Positions 10,410 to 19,435 of a DNA stretch of 64,000 nucleotides are shown here, piece after piece. The stretch's first letter is position 1. Every line of letters begins with the position of its first letter. Both the position numbers and the translations under genes were made by a program. Source of the DNA: Bacillus sp. OK048 (lineage in GTDB: Bacteria; Bacillota; Bacilli; Bacillales; Cytobacillaceae). The notes under the pieces were generated by a model, which ran no database searches, was not told the origin of the DNA, and saw only the letters and a program-made list of their open reading frames with translations. The stretch is from positions 372,001 through 436,000 of the forward strand of contig NZ_FNHN01000003.1 in the NCBI RefSeq assembly GCF_900103525.1, in the 5' to 3' direction.

Positions 10410-11231
10410 TTACCCTTCTTCCACTAAAGTTTTCGCAATAGGTTGATGTTCATTAATGATCGAAGTAATTCTAGCTTCAAGCATATCATTTAAATATGGC
10501 AGCTGATCTATTCCTTTTAGTAGGAATTGTTTTGACGAATCAAGATAACGATCACAAATCACAAGCAAATCTCTTTGTTGCTTAACTGATAGATTTTTAA
10601 TTGAAAGATTTTTATTTAGAATTGTCAATTCTTTTATGGATTCGAACAGATGGCTGCTTCCAGCTTCTAGAAAAAGTTTTTTCTCCAAAAGCAAGCGCTT
10701 GAAAAAAAATAAATTAGCTATAAACTCATTCCATAAGTCTACTTTAAAACAATTAGAGAATTTCACAAGTAAGGAACTTTCAATTTTCTTTATGCTCTTC
10801 ATTAAATTTTCAATTCCATCAAGTTCTTTTTGATAAACAAAAACTTTATGTTCATTGATCTCTTTTATTCCTTTGGAGAGTTCCTTGATCATGACAATTT
10901 CTTCAGACTCTGCCAACAGTTTATAATATAAGCCGCTATAATAATCTCCAGCAAGGACCGTTAATTGTCTACTTATTTCATCAACAGCTGCATTTGATAT
11001 ATGTTCATGGGTATCAAGAGCAATTTGGATTAGCATCATGGTTGTGGCATAATTCTTCATCTTATTGTCAGACAATTCGAGTCGATCCATAATGGAAACG
11101 AGAATAAGCAGCTTATCTTCATCAATTACAGGTGTTTCAATATATTTAAGCAAGTAAGGATGAAAAACAGTTTGCTCAACTTGCTTCTTTATGTCTGTAA
11201 ACTTTTGTCGAATGTCTGGCAATTTAATCAC
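10410..11231 (-). CDS. hepS: Heptaprenyl diphosphate synthase component I
   Basis: This is the non-catalytic partner of HepT that helps fix product length. It has 273 residues and is mostly helical, with the HepS-like segment [19 protein letters not shown] at about 44-62 and [10 protein letters not shown] near 71. No aspartate-rich prenyltransferase motif is present, as expected for component I. It heads the hepS-menG-hepT run, about 160 bases after mtrB. Sequence conservation in this family is low, so synteny contributes to the call. Confidence 0.9.
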   Translation of the reverse strand: MIKLPDIRQKFTDIKKQVEQTVFHPYLLKYIETPVIDEDKLLILVSIMDRLELSDNKMKNYATTMMLIQIALDTHEHISNAAVDEISRQLTVLAGDYYSGLYYKLLAESEEIVMIKELSKGIKEINEHKVFVYQKELDGIENLMKSIKKIESSLLVKFSNCFKVDLWNEFIANLFFFKRLLLEKKLFLEAGSSHLFESIKELTILNKNLSIKNLSVKQQRDLLVICDRYLDSSKQFLLKGIDQLPYLNDMLEARITSIINEHQPIAKTLVEEG

Positions 11232-11395
11232 CCTTGCTTCCCCGAATTAATATATATATTACGATCCTTTTATGTAAACAAGGCAGTGACAATTATATCA
11301 TAAAAGCTTATGTATGGGCAGAAATTCACAAAATAAATACATTTCCACTGATAAGAAATATGAAAATAATTAGTGCTGCTAAAACAATTTTATCA

Positions 11396-11632
11396 TTATT
11401 TTTTTAGTTCGCTTTCAATTTCACCAAATTGGGTCTGTATTTTTGCATTTCCCCTGATTTTAATTGCAGATGTATGTTCTGTAAATTGGGCGATTAATAC
11501 TTCCCCTTTATCAAGCTTTTCGGAATGATGAAATTTTGTGTCGGTTCCCCTCGTTAATCCAATCACACTAACTCCATCCTCTTTTGCTTTTATTACAACA
11601 AAATCACTGTTCTGTGGCTGTCGTTTTTCCAT
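11396..11632 (-). CDS. mtrB: TRAP, tryptophan-activated RNA-binding attenuator
   Basis: TRAP is an 11-subunit ring that binds G/UAG repeats in leader RNA when loaded with tryptophan. This 78-residue protein is nearly identical to known [33 protein letters not shown] (about 25-44) and [15 protein letters not shown] (about 47-61) contain the tryptophan pocket and the RNA-contacting Lys residues. GGGGTGATAC precedes the ATG. It follows folE by 12 bases, as in the B. subtilis folE-mtrB operon. Its classical target, the trp operon, is not in its usual place here. Confidence 0.97.
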   Translation of the reverse strand: MEKRQPQNSDFVVIKAKEDGVSVIGLTRGTDTKFHHSEKLDKGEVLIAQFTEHTSAIKIRGNAKIQTQFGEIESELKK

Positions 11633-11644
11633 AGTATCACCCCA

Positions 11645-12211
11645 CTAATTCTTAATTAACGATAATATTTCCGAACGAGCAATTGGATCATTTACAAGAT
11701 TACCCCGAACTGCTGTCGTTACAGTCTTAGACCCTGGTTTTTTTACCCCTCGCATCGTCATACACATGTGCTCTGCATCGACAACAACCATTACACCGAG
11801 CGGATCTAGTTTTTCCATCATACTATCAGCAATGGTTGTGGTAATTCTCTCTTGGAGCTGCGGTCTTTTTGCAACGGCTTCCACAGCTCTTGCCAATTTA
11901 CTTAATCCCGTTACACGACCATTTCTAGGGATATAAGCAATATGAGCTTTACCAAAGAACGGGACAAGATGATGTTCACACATAGAATAGAATGAAATAT
12001 CCTTCACTAGAACTAGTTCCTCATGGTCTTCACTGAAAATAGTTTCAAAATGTTTTTTAGGATCTTCATTTAGACCGCTAAAAACTTCTTCGTACATTTT
12101 AGCTACACGTTTCGGTGTATCAAGCAGACCTTCTCTAGCGGGATCTTCCCCTATCGCAGTTAATATTAAACGTACCGCCTCTTCAATCTGGGTACGATCG
12201 ACTTTAGACAT
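11645..12211 (-). CDS. folE: GTP cyclohydrolase I
   Basis: It converts GTP to dihydroneopterin triphosphate, the first step of folate synthesis. The 188 residues include [20 protein letters not shown] (about 74-93), with the Cys and His zinc ligands, and a second zinc Cys in HMCMTMRGV (about 148-156). [12 protein letters not shown] lies between them. It starts the folE-mtrB pair; mtrB follows by 12 bases. Confidence 0.97.
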   Translation of the reverse strand: MSKVDRTQIEEAVRLILTAIGEDPAREGLLDTPKRVAKMYEEVFSGLNEDPKKHFETIFSEDHEELVLVKDISFYSMCEHHLVPFFGKAHIAYIPRNGRVTGLSKLARAVEAVAKRPQLQERITTTIADSMMEKLDPLGVMVVVDAEHMCMTMRGVKKPGSKTVTTAVRGNLVNDPIARSEILSLIKN

Positions 12212-12302
12212 GAATATTCCCCCTACTATATATCAAACAAGTATATATGACAATTACATATTAGCACAACCACAGTGATGTTCAAAGTTACTAGGGGCAT
12301 AG

Positions 12303-12336
12303 AAAAAAGGCCATGGAGGTTACCATGACCTTTTTG
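12303..12336 (-). terminator. Intrinsic terminator after hbs
   Basis: A stem with CATGG/CCATG and AAGG/CCTT arms lies downstream of the hbs stop and ends in a T run on the minus strand. Confidence 0.85.
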
Positions 12337-12358
12337 CCGAGGCAATAAATTTATGTAA

Positions 12359-12631
12359 TTATTTTACTGCGTCTTTTAATTGTTTACCTGGTTTGAAAGC
12401 AGGAACTTTACTTGCACCAATTTCGATTTCCTCACCAGTTTGAGGATTGCGACCTTTACGTGCTGCACGTTCACGTACTTCAAAGTTACCAAAACCGATT
12501 AATTGGACTTTATCACCATTTTTTAAAGCTTCTAAAATCGACTCAAAAACAGCATCAACTGCTTTTGTAGCGTCCTTTTTAGAAAGTTCACTAGCTTCTG
12601 CAACTGCGTTAATTAGTTCTGTCTTGTTCAT
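12359..12631 (-). CDS. hbs: DNA-binding protein HU
   Basis: This is the nucleoid-associated HU protein, 90 residues from [15 protein letters not shown]. The helical dimerisation half is followed by the DNA-gripping beta arm ([15 protein letters not shown], about 55-69) with the intercalating NPQTG proline, and ends [15 protein letters not shown]. The open frame runs 13 codons further upstream, but a perfect GGGAGGAGGTG site places the start at 12631. A 362-base leader and intergenic stretch separates it from spoIVA upstream. Confidence 0.97.
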   Translation of the reverse strand: MNKTELINAVAEASELSKKDATKAVDAVFESILEALKNGDKVQLIGFGNFEVRERAARKGRNPQTGEEIEIGASKVPAFKPGKQLKDAVK

Positions 12632-12790
12632 GCCATTCACCTCCTCCCAATAATGTAAGTTAAGAACCATAAATAAGAGTACTTATCTACATTTCTAAAC
12701 AATTTTTCTTATTTCTATACGTCATAGCGCGGTTTTATTGGCAAAGTAATTAAAAGATACTACTTTTGTAATTTTAATCTACTTTATTAA

Positions 12791-12816
12791 TAAAAAACCT
12801 TATTATATAAAGGTTT
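12791..12816 (-). terminator. Terminator-like hairpin in the hbs leader
   Basis: AAACCTT/AAGGTTT arms with an 8-nt AT loop are followed by a T run on the minus strand. The hairpin lies between a likely promoter and the hbs start. It could be an attenuator or a weak read-through terminator; the stem is short and AT-rich. Confidence 0.4.
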
Positions 12817-12844
12817 TAAACGCCAAATGTAAGTCTGTTAAAAG

Positions 12845-12871
12845 ATTATCACAATCATTTACGCATATCAA
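12845..12871 (-). promoter_or_regulatory. Putative SigA promoter of hbs
   Basis: Minus-strand TTGATA (12866-12871) and TGTGATAAT (extended -10, hexamer 12845-12850) are 15 bases apart. The short spacing is partly offset by the TG extension. It lies about 215 bases upstream of hbs. No other feature is apparent in this AT-rich gap apart from the leader hairpin and the spoIVA terminator. Confidence 0.4.
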
Positions 12872-12962
12872 GAATATTTCATGAAATAATGGTAATCTTT
12901 TCTTCATTTCTACAAAATTCTACTAAATTCCACAATTTTGGATGTTGTTTTTTGTTAAATAT

Positions 12963-12986
12963 GAAAAAGACTCCAAATAGGAGTCT
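12963..12986 (-). terminator. Intrinsic terminator after spoIVA
   Basis: GACTCC/GGAGTC arms around a 5-nt loop are followed by TTTTT on the minus strand, eight bases past the spoIVA stop. Confidence 0.85.
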
Positions 12987-12993
12987 TCTCTGA

Positions 12994-14472
12994 TTAAAGG
13001 ATTATTGCAATCAATCCGCCTGATCCCTCGTTAATAATTCGCTCTAATGTTTCTTTTAGTTTATATCTTGCATTCTCTGGCATTAAGGAGAGTTTTGCTT
13101 GAATACCCTCCCTAACAATTGAACTTAATGATCGTCCAAAAATATCAGAATTCCAGATCGATAATGGATCATCCTCAAAGTCCTGCATTAAATAGCGGAC
13201 AAGCTCTTCACTTTGCTTTTCTGTCCCAATAATTGGTGCAAACTCAGATTCAACATCAACCTTGATCATATGAATGGATGGGGCAACTGCTCGCAGCCTT
13301 ACCCCGAACCTTGCACCCTGACGGATAATTTCCGGTTCTTCAAGACTCATATCTGAAAGTGATGGGGAGGCAATACCGTATCCAGTCTGTTTCACCATTC
13401 TTAATGCGTCTGAAATATGATCGTACTCAGCCTTTGCATGGGCAAAATCCTGCATTAGCTCAAGGAGATGATCTTTTCCTCTAATTTCTACGCCAACGAT
13501 TTCTTTTAGAATATCATCATAAAGTTCATCTGGTGCAAATAAATCAATTTCTGCTACACCTTGACCCATTTCAATACCAGCTAATCCAGCTCGCTCAATA
13601 TAGTCAAAGTCGCTAAATTGTTGTACAACCCTATCAACATCTCTTAGTCTCTTGATATCTTTAACGGTTTCTTTTACTGCTTCTTGATAGCTTTCACGCA
13701 GCCAGTGATTCTCTCTTAACACCATTACCCAGCTAGGGAGATTAACATTAACCTCAAGGACTGGAAATTCGTAAAGAGCCTCTCTAAGGACATTGAGTAC
13801 ATCACTGTCACGCATGCTTTCCACACTCATTGCAAGCACAGGAATGTCATACTTTTCAGCTAGACTAGATCTAAGTGTTTCTGTGCTTGGGTGATATGGC
13901 TGGGCGCTATTGACGACAATAATAAATGGTTTGCCAACTTCCTTCAACTCGTTAATGACTCTCTCTTCAGCTTCAATATAATTACTTCTTGGTATTTCAC
14001 CAATGGTTCCATCAGTAGTAACCACTACTCCAATTGTAGAGTGCTCTTGAATAACCTTCCTAGTCCCAATTTCAGCCGCTTCATGGAATGGAATTGGCTC
14101 TTCGTACCAAGGAGTAGTAATCATCCTTGGACCATTTTCATCCTCATATCCTTTAGCACCTGGAACGGTGTAACCGACACAATCCACCAGCCTAATATTT
14201 ACATTTAGCCCATCGTCAACATGAACGGTAGCTGCTTGATTTGGAACGAACTTAGGCTCCGTTGTCATGATTGTTTTCCCTGCAGCACTCTGTGGAAGTT
14301 CATCCACTGTTCTAGATCTCTCTGCCTCATTGTCTATATTCGGTAAAACCACTAGCTCCATAAATTTTTTAATAAATGTGGATTTTCCTGTTCTTACTGC
14401 ACCTACTACTCCTAAATAAATATCACCGCCTGTTCTCTCGGCAATATCTTTGAAAATATCAACCTTTTCCAA
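12994..14472 (-). CDS. spoIVA: Stage IV sporulation protein A, coat morphogenetic ATPase
   Basis: SpoIVA polymerises on the forespore surface using ATP and is the basement layer of the spore coat. The protein has 492 residues, the family length. The Walker A motif GAVRTGKST is at 24-32, a DCVGYTVPG motif near 134 and an NSAQPYHPSTE segment near 205. The C-terminus EGSGGLIAIIL matches the region needed for localisation. Translation starts at TTG, with GGGAGGGG eight bases upstream and the canonical MEKVDIFKDIAERTGG start. It is expected to be SigE-controlled; I could not assign a clear promoter in the 280-base upstream gap. Confidence 0.98.
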   Translation of the reverse strand: MEKVDIFKDIAERTGGDIYLGVVGAVRTGKSTFIKKFMELVVLPNIDNEAERSRTVDELPQSAAGKTIMTTEPKFVPNQAATVHVDDGLNVNIRLVDCVGYTVPGAKGYEDENGPRMITTPWYEEPIPFHEAAEIGTRKVIQEHSTIGVVVTTDGTIGEIPRSNYIEAEERVINELKEVGKPFIIVVNSAQPYHPSTETLRSSLAEKYDIPVLAMSVESMRDSDVLNVLREALYEFPVLEVNVNLPSWVMVLRENHWLRESYQEAVKETVKDIKRLRDVDRVVQQFSDFDYIERAGLAGIEMGQGVAEIDLFAPDELYDDILKEIVGVEIRGKDHLLELMQDFAHAKAEYDHISDALRMVKQTGYGIASPSLSDMSLEEPEIIRQGARFGVRLRAVAPSIHMIKVDVESEFAPIIGTEKQSEELVRYLMQDFEDDPLSIWNSDIFGRSLSSIVREGIQAKLSLMPENARYKLKETLERIINEGSGGLIAIIL

Positions 14473-14690
14473 GTGATCCCCTCCCGATCATAGAGTAAAG
14501 TGGGATAATATTATCCATCAAGATATTTTTTGGACAATATATATTTATGACGTTGTCCTATATTGTTATGACACTTTTATTAAATTTTTTTACCCCCTTA
14601 ATTAATAATCCTTGGATATACTAGTATCTGATGTGTCTGAACAGTTAATCGAATGAGGGTTTCTGGTAAGAACTACGACTACCTTGGTGC

Positions 14691-14735
14691 AAAAAAAAAC
14701 CCTACTCCTACAATATATTTCGTAGAAGAAGGGTT
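14691..14735 (-). terminator. Intrinsic terminator after yphF
   Basis: A 14-position hairpin (AACCCT/AGGGTT outer arms, GTAG/CTAC inner arms) is followed by nine T on the minus strand. Confidence 0.85.
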
Positions 14736-14752
14736 ATGACTAATTGACATTC

Positions 14753-15463
14753 TTATTGCATTAAAAAAACTGGTTCTTTGTTCTCTGGGTCAACAGTATA
14801 TGGCAAAGAATAGGCAGGAACAAACATTGAATCCTCTACAAGAATATAACGGATATCCTCGCCCGATTTTATTTGCTTGTCCGTTTTTTTAAGCTCTTGA
14901 AATAAATCTTGGCGATAATCCACATAAACTTCAGCATTTGTTGTAACAACTAACGGGAGATTTTGATTTGAATATGGACTAATAGCGTATGGATCTTGCT
15001 TATACCCCAATTTTTTATAATCAATCGTGTAAACATTATCCGCTAGTTTTTCATTATATGGCGGATACCCATTGGATTTAATTCTAATCTGAACATCCCG
15101 AATAATATCAGCCATTCTTAAGTCTAAAAGTTTTACAGTCGGATTCGTTTCCACATCCACGAGGACATATTGAAAAATCCCGCCACTTTCAAACGCATTT
15201 CCTGGTGGCTCAGCTAGATATTTCGGCGCAATTTTTTTAAATTCAATTGGATATTTTTGATAGATTGGAGTCACCGCGTCTCTTGTTTTTATCGGCAGGA
15301 TTCCCCCATTGTCCTCCTTAAAAGTATTAACTGCTTGTTGAACTGCTTGTATTTGGTCTAAATAGGGAATTTGATTCTCTGCTAACTTCCCTGATGGATA
15401 CATACAACCGGTCAAAAACAAAGAAGTTAAAACTAGTAAAGAGCAAATGACTTTCCGATACAC
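14753..15463 (-). CDS. yphF: YphF-like lipoprotein
   Basis: A lipobox LTGC places the lipidated Cys at about residue 20, after a hydrophobic signal (SLLVLTSLF), so the protein should be anchored on the outer membrane face. The remaining ~216 residues have no enzymatic motif that I recognise. The upstream GTG at 15472 overlaps the AGGTGAT ribosome site, so GTG at 15463 is preferred (236 residues). It follows yphE by 22 bases and precedes spoIVA, the B. subtilis order. Function is unknown. Confidence 0.85.
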   Translation of the reverse strand: MYRKVICSLLVLTSLFLTGCMYPSGKLAENQIPYLDQIQAVQQAVNTFKEDNGGILPIKTRDAVTPIYQKYPIEFKKIAPKYLAEPPGNAFESGGIFQYVLVDVETNPTVKLLDLRMADIIRDVQIRIKSNGYPPYNEKLADNVYTIDYKKLGYKQDPYAISPYSNQNLPLVVTTNAEVYVDYRQDLFQELKKTDKQIKSGEDIRYILVEDSMFVPAYSLPYTVDPENKEPVFLMQ

Positions 15464-15485
15464 TACAATCACCTAATTTTCTTTA

Positions 15486-15671
15486 TTATGTAAATAGGAC
15501 AATAAACAACGTTATTCCTGAAATAACTAAAAAAATGTAAGCAAGGAACGCAGAAACAAATTTTAGCACACCTTTTAACTTATAACGGCTAAGATATATT
15601 GTACTAATAGCAAGGAACATTAGTCCCATCCCTGCAATTGATATCCACATTTTTAACATACCTGGTGACAT
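15486..15671 (-). CDS. yphE: YphE, DUF2768 small membrane protein
   Basis: This is a 61-residue protein from MSPGMLKMW, with two hydrophobic helices (about 8-26 and 35-58) separated by a basic SRYKLKG turn. The open frame extends 18 codons upstream, but GAGGGGGAGTG lies right before ATG 15671. It sits between gpsA and yphF as yphE does in B. subtilis. Function is unknown. Confidence 0.85.
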   Translation of the reverse strand: MSPGMLKMWISIAGMGLMFLAISTIYLSRYKLKGVLKFVSAFLAYIFLVISGITLFIVLFT

Positions 15672-15741
15672 AAGACACTCCCCCTCATTCCGAAAGCTAT
15701 TATAACATAAGGTAGATGTTTTCATAAAAAGTTTTGTTTAT

Positions 15742-15782
15742 AAAAAAAAACTGAAGTAAAGGGGGCGAATTCCTTACTTCAG
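15742..15782 (-). terminator. Intrinsic terminator after gpsA
   Basis: CTGAAGTAA/TTTACTTCAG arms flank an 11-nt loop and are followed by nine T on the minus strand. It ends the der-gpsA unit. The remaining bases to 15908 show nothing else clear. Confidence 0.85.
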
Positions 15783-15908
15783 TCTTAGTGACTAATCAAC
15801 CCATACACACTGGTTCATACTACACGTGTGCTTCGTTTGCATAGTATGCAATCAGGTACAGATGCGCATCGGGAGAATGCCTATTTTCCAATGAAAAATG
15901 CACAATTA

Positions 15909-16964
15909 TTAATCTTCGAGGTTTCTTTCTTCAAGAATGTTAACTAAATCTTCCATTTCGTGAGTTTTTCCACGTGCCATTAAAACATCTACTGCATCCT
16001 TCGCCATTTTGCCATTAAACAATACATCATAAAGTGCACATGTGATTGGCATGCTGACATTAAATTTCTTAGAAAGCTGATAGGCTGCTTTCGTCGTCCT
16101 TACTCCCTCAACAACCATTCCCATGTTTTCAAGAACCTCATCAAGGTTTTTCCCTTTACCAAGCAGATTTCCAGCTCTCCAGTTCCTTGAATGGACGCTC
16201 GTACAGGTTACAATTAAGTCACCTATTCCCGCTAATCCAGAAAAGGTTAATGGATTGGCACCCATTTTGGTTCCAAGTCGTGCTATTTCAGCTAATCCTC
16301 TTGTCATTAATGCCGCTTTCGCGTTATCACCATACCCCAGCCCGTCCGTTATTCCTGCAGCCAAGGCAATGATATTCTTCAAAGCCCCACCAATTTCGAC
16401 TCCAATGACATCTGGATTCGTATAGACCCGAAAATTATGATTAATGAACAAATCTTGAATTTCTTCTGCAGCACCCATATCTTCAGATGAAACCGTTACG
16501 GTAGTAGGGTGCCTTTTACTAACTTCCTCTGCATGACTTGGCCCTGATAGTACTACAACTGCTTTCAATAGTTCACTTGGCATTTCTTCCTTAATCAATT
16601 CAGATATTCTCAAAAGTGAATCTGGCTCAATTCCTTTACTAACATGCGCAATCACCAGAGGTGAATTTTGAACAGTCCTTAGTTTTCCAATTACCTCGCG
16701 AATGGCTTTTGTTGGTACGGCTAAAATTATCGTTTTTATACCTGACAAAGCATCACGTAAAGAACCATATCCAATAATCAACTCTGGAAGTGTTATTTCT
16801 GGCAAGTATTTTTGATTCGTATGGAATTGATTAATTTCTTGAACTTGGTGTTCATTATGACTCCATAACCTGACTTCATGTCCATTGTCAGCTAGAACCA
16901 TCGCAAGCGCAGTTCCCCAGCTGCCAGCCCCAACTACTGCAACAGCTTCTTTATTTTCCTGCAT
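15909..16964 (-). CDS. gpsA: NAD(P)-dependent glycerol-3-phosphate dehydrogenase
   Basis: It reduces dihydroxyacetone phosphate to sn-glycerol-3-phosphate for phospholipid synthesis. About 351 residues from [20 protein letters not shown] contain the dinucleotide motif GAGSWGTAL (about 12-20), the [10 protein letters not shown] segment near 142, catalytic Lys in [13 protein letters not shown] near 193-205 and [10 protein letters not shown] near 226. The frame is open 24 codons further upstream, overlapping der, but GTGGGAGTGA precedes ATG 16964. It follows der by 22 bases. Confidence 0.95.
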   Translation of the reverse strand: MQENKEAVAVVGAGSWGTALAMVLADNGHEVRLWSHNEHQVQEINQFHTNQKYLPEITLPELIIGYGSLRDALSGIKTIILAVPTKAIREVIGKLRTVQNSPLVIAHVSKGIEPDSLLRISELIKEEMPSELLKAVVVLSGPSHAEEVSKRHPTTVTVSSEDMGAAEEIQDLFINHNFRVYTNPDVIGVEIGGALKNIIALAAGITDGLGYGDNAKAALMTRGLAEIARLGTKMGANPLTFSGLAGIGDLIVTCTSVHSRNWRAGNLLGKGKNLDEVLENMGMVVEGVRTTKAAYQLSKKFNVSMPITCALYDVLFNGKMAKDAVDVLMARGKTHEMEDLVNILEERNLED

Positions 16965-16986
16965 CAAGATCACTCCCACCGTAAAA

Positions 16987-18297
16987 TTATTTTCTTTCTC
17001 TTGCGTAAATTTTAATTGGGGTTCCCTCAAATCCAAAAGCCTCTCGGATTCGATTTTCTAAGAAGCGTTCATATGAGAAATGCAGTAATTCTGGTTCATT
17101 TACAAAAACAACAAAGGTTGGCGGCTTCACAGCTACTTGTGTAGTGTAATAAATCTTTAATCTCCGGCCTTTATCGGTAGGTGTCGGATTCATAGCCACT
17201 GCATCCATGATGATATCATTTAAAACGCTCGTTTCGACACGCATTGAATGGTTTTCACTAGCCGTATTAATCATTGGCAAAAGGGTATGAATCCGTTTTT
17301 TGGTTTTTGCAGATAAGAAAACAATTGGGGCATAACTTAAGAAAAGAAAATGTTCCCTAATTTTTTGTTCAAGTTCCTTCATCGTTTTTTCATCTTTTTC
17401 TACAGCATCCCATTTGTTGACTACAATGACAATCGCCCGGCCAGCTTCATGTGCGTATCCAGCAATTTTCTTATCTTGTTCGATGATTCCTTCTTCTGCA
17501 TTAATAACAACTAAAACGACATCTGACCGTTCTATTGCCCTTAATGCACGTAGTACACTATATTTCTCTGTACTCTCATAAACTTTACCTTTTTTCCGCA
17601 TTCCTGCCGTATCGATGATGACATATTTTCCACCATTATACGTATAGGGGGAATCCACTGCATCCCTTGTTGTTCCGGCAATATCACTTACAATAACGCG
17701 GTCTTCTCCCAGGATCGCATTGACAAGTGATGATTTTCCAACATTTGGTCGACCTATTAAGGAAAATTTAATCGTATCTTCATCATAATCCTGACCCTTA
17801 TCCTTTGGAAAATGTTTAGCAGCCTCATCCAACAAGTCTCCCAATCCAAGTCCATGCGAGCCTGAAACTGGAATGGGTTCACCAAATCCTAAAGAATAAA
17901 AATCATAAATTTGCTCTCGCATTTCAGGATTATCAATTTTATTAACAGCTAAAACAACAGGCTTTTTAGATTTATATAGGATCTTTGCTACTTCTTCATC
18001 AGCAGCCGTTACACCTTCTCTTCCATTTGTTAAAAAGATAATAACATCAGCTTCATCTATTGCCACTTCAGCTTGCTGCCTGATTTGCTCTAGGAATGGT
18101 TCATCTCCAATATCAATACCACCCGTATCAATTACATTAAAATCATGTGTTAACCATTCTCCAGAACTATAAATTCGATCCCGTGTTACTCCTGGGATAT
18201 CCTCAACGATGGAAATTCTTTCTCCTACAATTCTGTTGAAAATGGTCGACTTCCCGACATTTGGCCGTCCTACAATGGCTATAACAGGTTTTACCAT
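16987..18297 (-). CDS. der: Ribosome-assembly GTPase Der (EngA)
   Basis: Der is a double-GTPase needed for late 50S assembly. The 436 residues equal the B. subtilis length. The first G domain has GRPNVGKST near residue 10-18 and DTGGID; the second has GRPNVGKSS near 182-190, [11 protein letters not shown] and NKWD. A KH-like domain (about 350-436) ends in [11 protein letters not shown]. Several upstream in-frame ATGs exist; 18297 is chosen for AAGGATGG eight bases before it and because the conserved N-terminus VKPVIAIVG begins there. It probably heads an operon with gpsA. Confidence 0.96.
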   Translation of the reverse strand: MVKPVIAIVGRPNVGKSTIFNRIVGERISIVEDIPGVTRDRIYSSGEWLTHDFNVIDTGGIDIGDEPFLEQIRQQAEVAIDEADVIIFLTNGREGVTAADEEVAKILYKSKKPVVLAVNKIDNPEMREQIYDFYSLGFGEPIPVSGSHGLGLGDLLDEAAKHFPKDKGQDYDEDTIKFSLIGRPNVGKSSLVNAILGEDRVIVSDIAGTTRDAVDSPYTYNGGKYVIIDTAGMRKKGKVYESTEKYSVLRALRAIERSDVVLVVINAEEGIIEQDKKIAGYAHEAGRAIVIVVNKWDAVEKDEKTMKELEQKIREHFLFLSYAPIVFLSAKTKKRIHTLLPMINTASENHSMRVETSVLNDIIMDAVAMNPTPTDKGRRLKIYYTTQVAVKPPTFVVFVNEPELLHFSYERFLENRIREAFGFEGTPIKIYARERK

Positions 18298-18368
18298 TAT
18301 CATCGCCATCCTTTCTATTCTTATATTTATCAATACTTTGTTATTTTTATCGTTATTGTGTACTAATG

Positions 18369-18400
18369 ATAAAGAAACCCTTCTTTCAAACAGAAGGGTC
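18369..18400 (-). terminator. Intrinsic terminator after yphA
   Basis: ACCCTTC/GAAGGGT arms with a 9-nt loop are followed by TTCTTT on the minus strand. It separates yphA from der. Confidence 0.7.
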
Positions 18401-18462
18401 TAACCATATTATTTTAGCAATGATAATCCAATGTAGCAATCCATAACATGGAAAGAATTATT

Positions 18463-19071
18463 TTAAGATGATTTTTGCTTACCCTTCTCAAAAAAGTGAA
18501 AATGATTCTGAAAGAATGGTCCAGCATTTTCAAGAATACTCCAGCTTACAAGCAACAGAATTGTTAATGCAGAGACATCTAAATAAGCTACCGTCCCTAT
18601 TGGATAAGAAAGCTCAAATTTACGTAAGTAATAGGCATATAGTATCTCTCCTTGCATGGTACCACTAACAAAGATCAGCATTCTTTCCTTGAGTGACGTT
18701 TGCAAAAATATGGCAAGGCAGCTAAAGCAAATTCCCATCATCCATTCCTTTTCAAAAATCACCCAAATGGGATCATAAATGACAAATAAGTTAAATGTGA
18801 CGTATGAAATGGTTAGAATAAATGAACAAATAAAGGCATAAAGCAAAGATCCCAGCTTTTTCTTACTTAAAATAATATAAGATAATATCAGTAAAAATAG
18901 CCCGCCTGCATAATATTCAAAACCCGCAACCATAAAATGTGTATTTGAAAGTATGATCACCACTAAAATACATGCCGCTAATGCAGAACGATGTCGATTT
19001 GACTTATCCATAACAAAAGTAATATACACCCAAAATGACCATAAAATCCAATAAAACAATGACCCCTCCAT
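18463..19071 (-). CDS. yphA: YphA-like integral membrane protein
   Basis: This 202-residue hydrophobic protein has about six predicted membrane helices (for example 4-20, 30-45, 52-68, 73-92, 97-118, 170-188) and no catalytic motif that I recognise. An ideal AGGAGG precedes ATG 19071. The position between fni and der matches B. subtilis yphA, though ypzI now lies divergently beside it. Function is unknown. Confidence 0.8.
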   Translation of the reverse strand: MEGSLFYWILWSFWVYITFVMDKSNRHRSALAACILVVIILSNTHFMVAGFEYYAGGLFLLILSYIILSKKKLGSLLYAFICSFILTISYVTFNLFVIYDPIWVIFEKEWMMGICFSCLAIFLQTSLKERMLIFVSGTMQGEILYAYYLRKFELSYPIGTVAYLDVSALTILLLVSWSILENAGPFFQNHFHFFEKGKQKSS

Positions 19072-19102
19072 TATTACACACCTCCTACTATTTCCATTAT
19101 CG

Positions 19103-19127
19103 GTATACTTTATGTAGTTTCATACTT
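19103..19127 (+). promoter_or_regulatory. Possible sporulation promoter for ypzI
   Basis: Plus-strand GTATAC (19103-19108) and CATACTT (19121-19127) lie about 12-13 bases apart, a spacing typical of SigE-type promoters. Match to consensus is partial; this is a suggestion only. Confidence 0.3.
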
Positions 19128-19183
19128 CCCGAATAATCTTTAGTCAACAAAATCATGTTAATAGTAGGAGGAGGTGTAGATTA

Positions 19184-19327
19184 ATGGGAAAGGACCGTCA
19201 AGAAAAAAAGTTAAAAGCAAGTAGAAGAGTTGAATCTGATCGAGACCAAGCACTGCATTACCCTGGCGCAGCTAAGCTTCAAAGCCCTGAAGAAGCTAGA
19301 CGATTAAATGATGGTAAGTATAGTTAA
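19184..19327 (+). CDS. ypzI: YpzI family small hydrophilic protein
   Basis: This 47-residue plus-strand gene starts MGKDRQEKKLKASRRV and contains the family signature SDRDQALHYPGA (about 18-29) and PEEARRLND. It is highly charged and has no membrane segment. AGTAGGAGGAGGTG is an excellent ribosome site. YpzI-type proteins occur across spore-forming Bacillus; their role is unknown. Its TAA stop is formed by the first bases of a truncated copy of the interspersed repeat (19325-19369). Confidence 0.85.
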   Translation: MGKDRQEKKLKASRRVESDRDQALHYPGAAKLQSPEEARRLNDGKYS

Positions 19328-19369
19328 GAAAAGCGCAAGCGCCCTGGTCAGCGGCGTATGGCCTGGAGC
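19325..19369 (+). repeat. Truncated copy of the 157-bp interspersed repeat
   Basis: The first 45 bases match the left end of the full copies at 23162-23318 (inverted) and 30858-31014 without a consensus mismatch; similarity then stops abruptly. It overlaps the ypzI stop codon. Confidence 0.85.
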
Positions 19370-19398
19370 ACAAATCAACAGCCTAGTTTAACACAGCT

Positions 19399-19435
19399 AA
19401 AAAAATAAGCTCTCGCTGGCTGCGAGAGCTTTATT
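19399..19435. terminator. Bidirectional terminator between ypzI and fni
   Basis: A perfect 10-bp stem (AAGCTCTCGC arm) with a 5-nt loop has T-rich flanks on both strands. It serves convergent ypzI and fni and overlaps the fni stop codon. Confidence 0.85.

Noticed and set aside
14471..14473. spoIVA seemed to lack an ATG start
   Set aside because: A TTG start with strong GGGAGGGG and the fully conserved N-terminus explains it.
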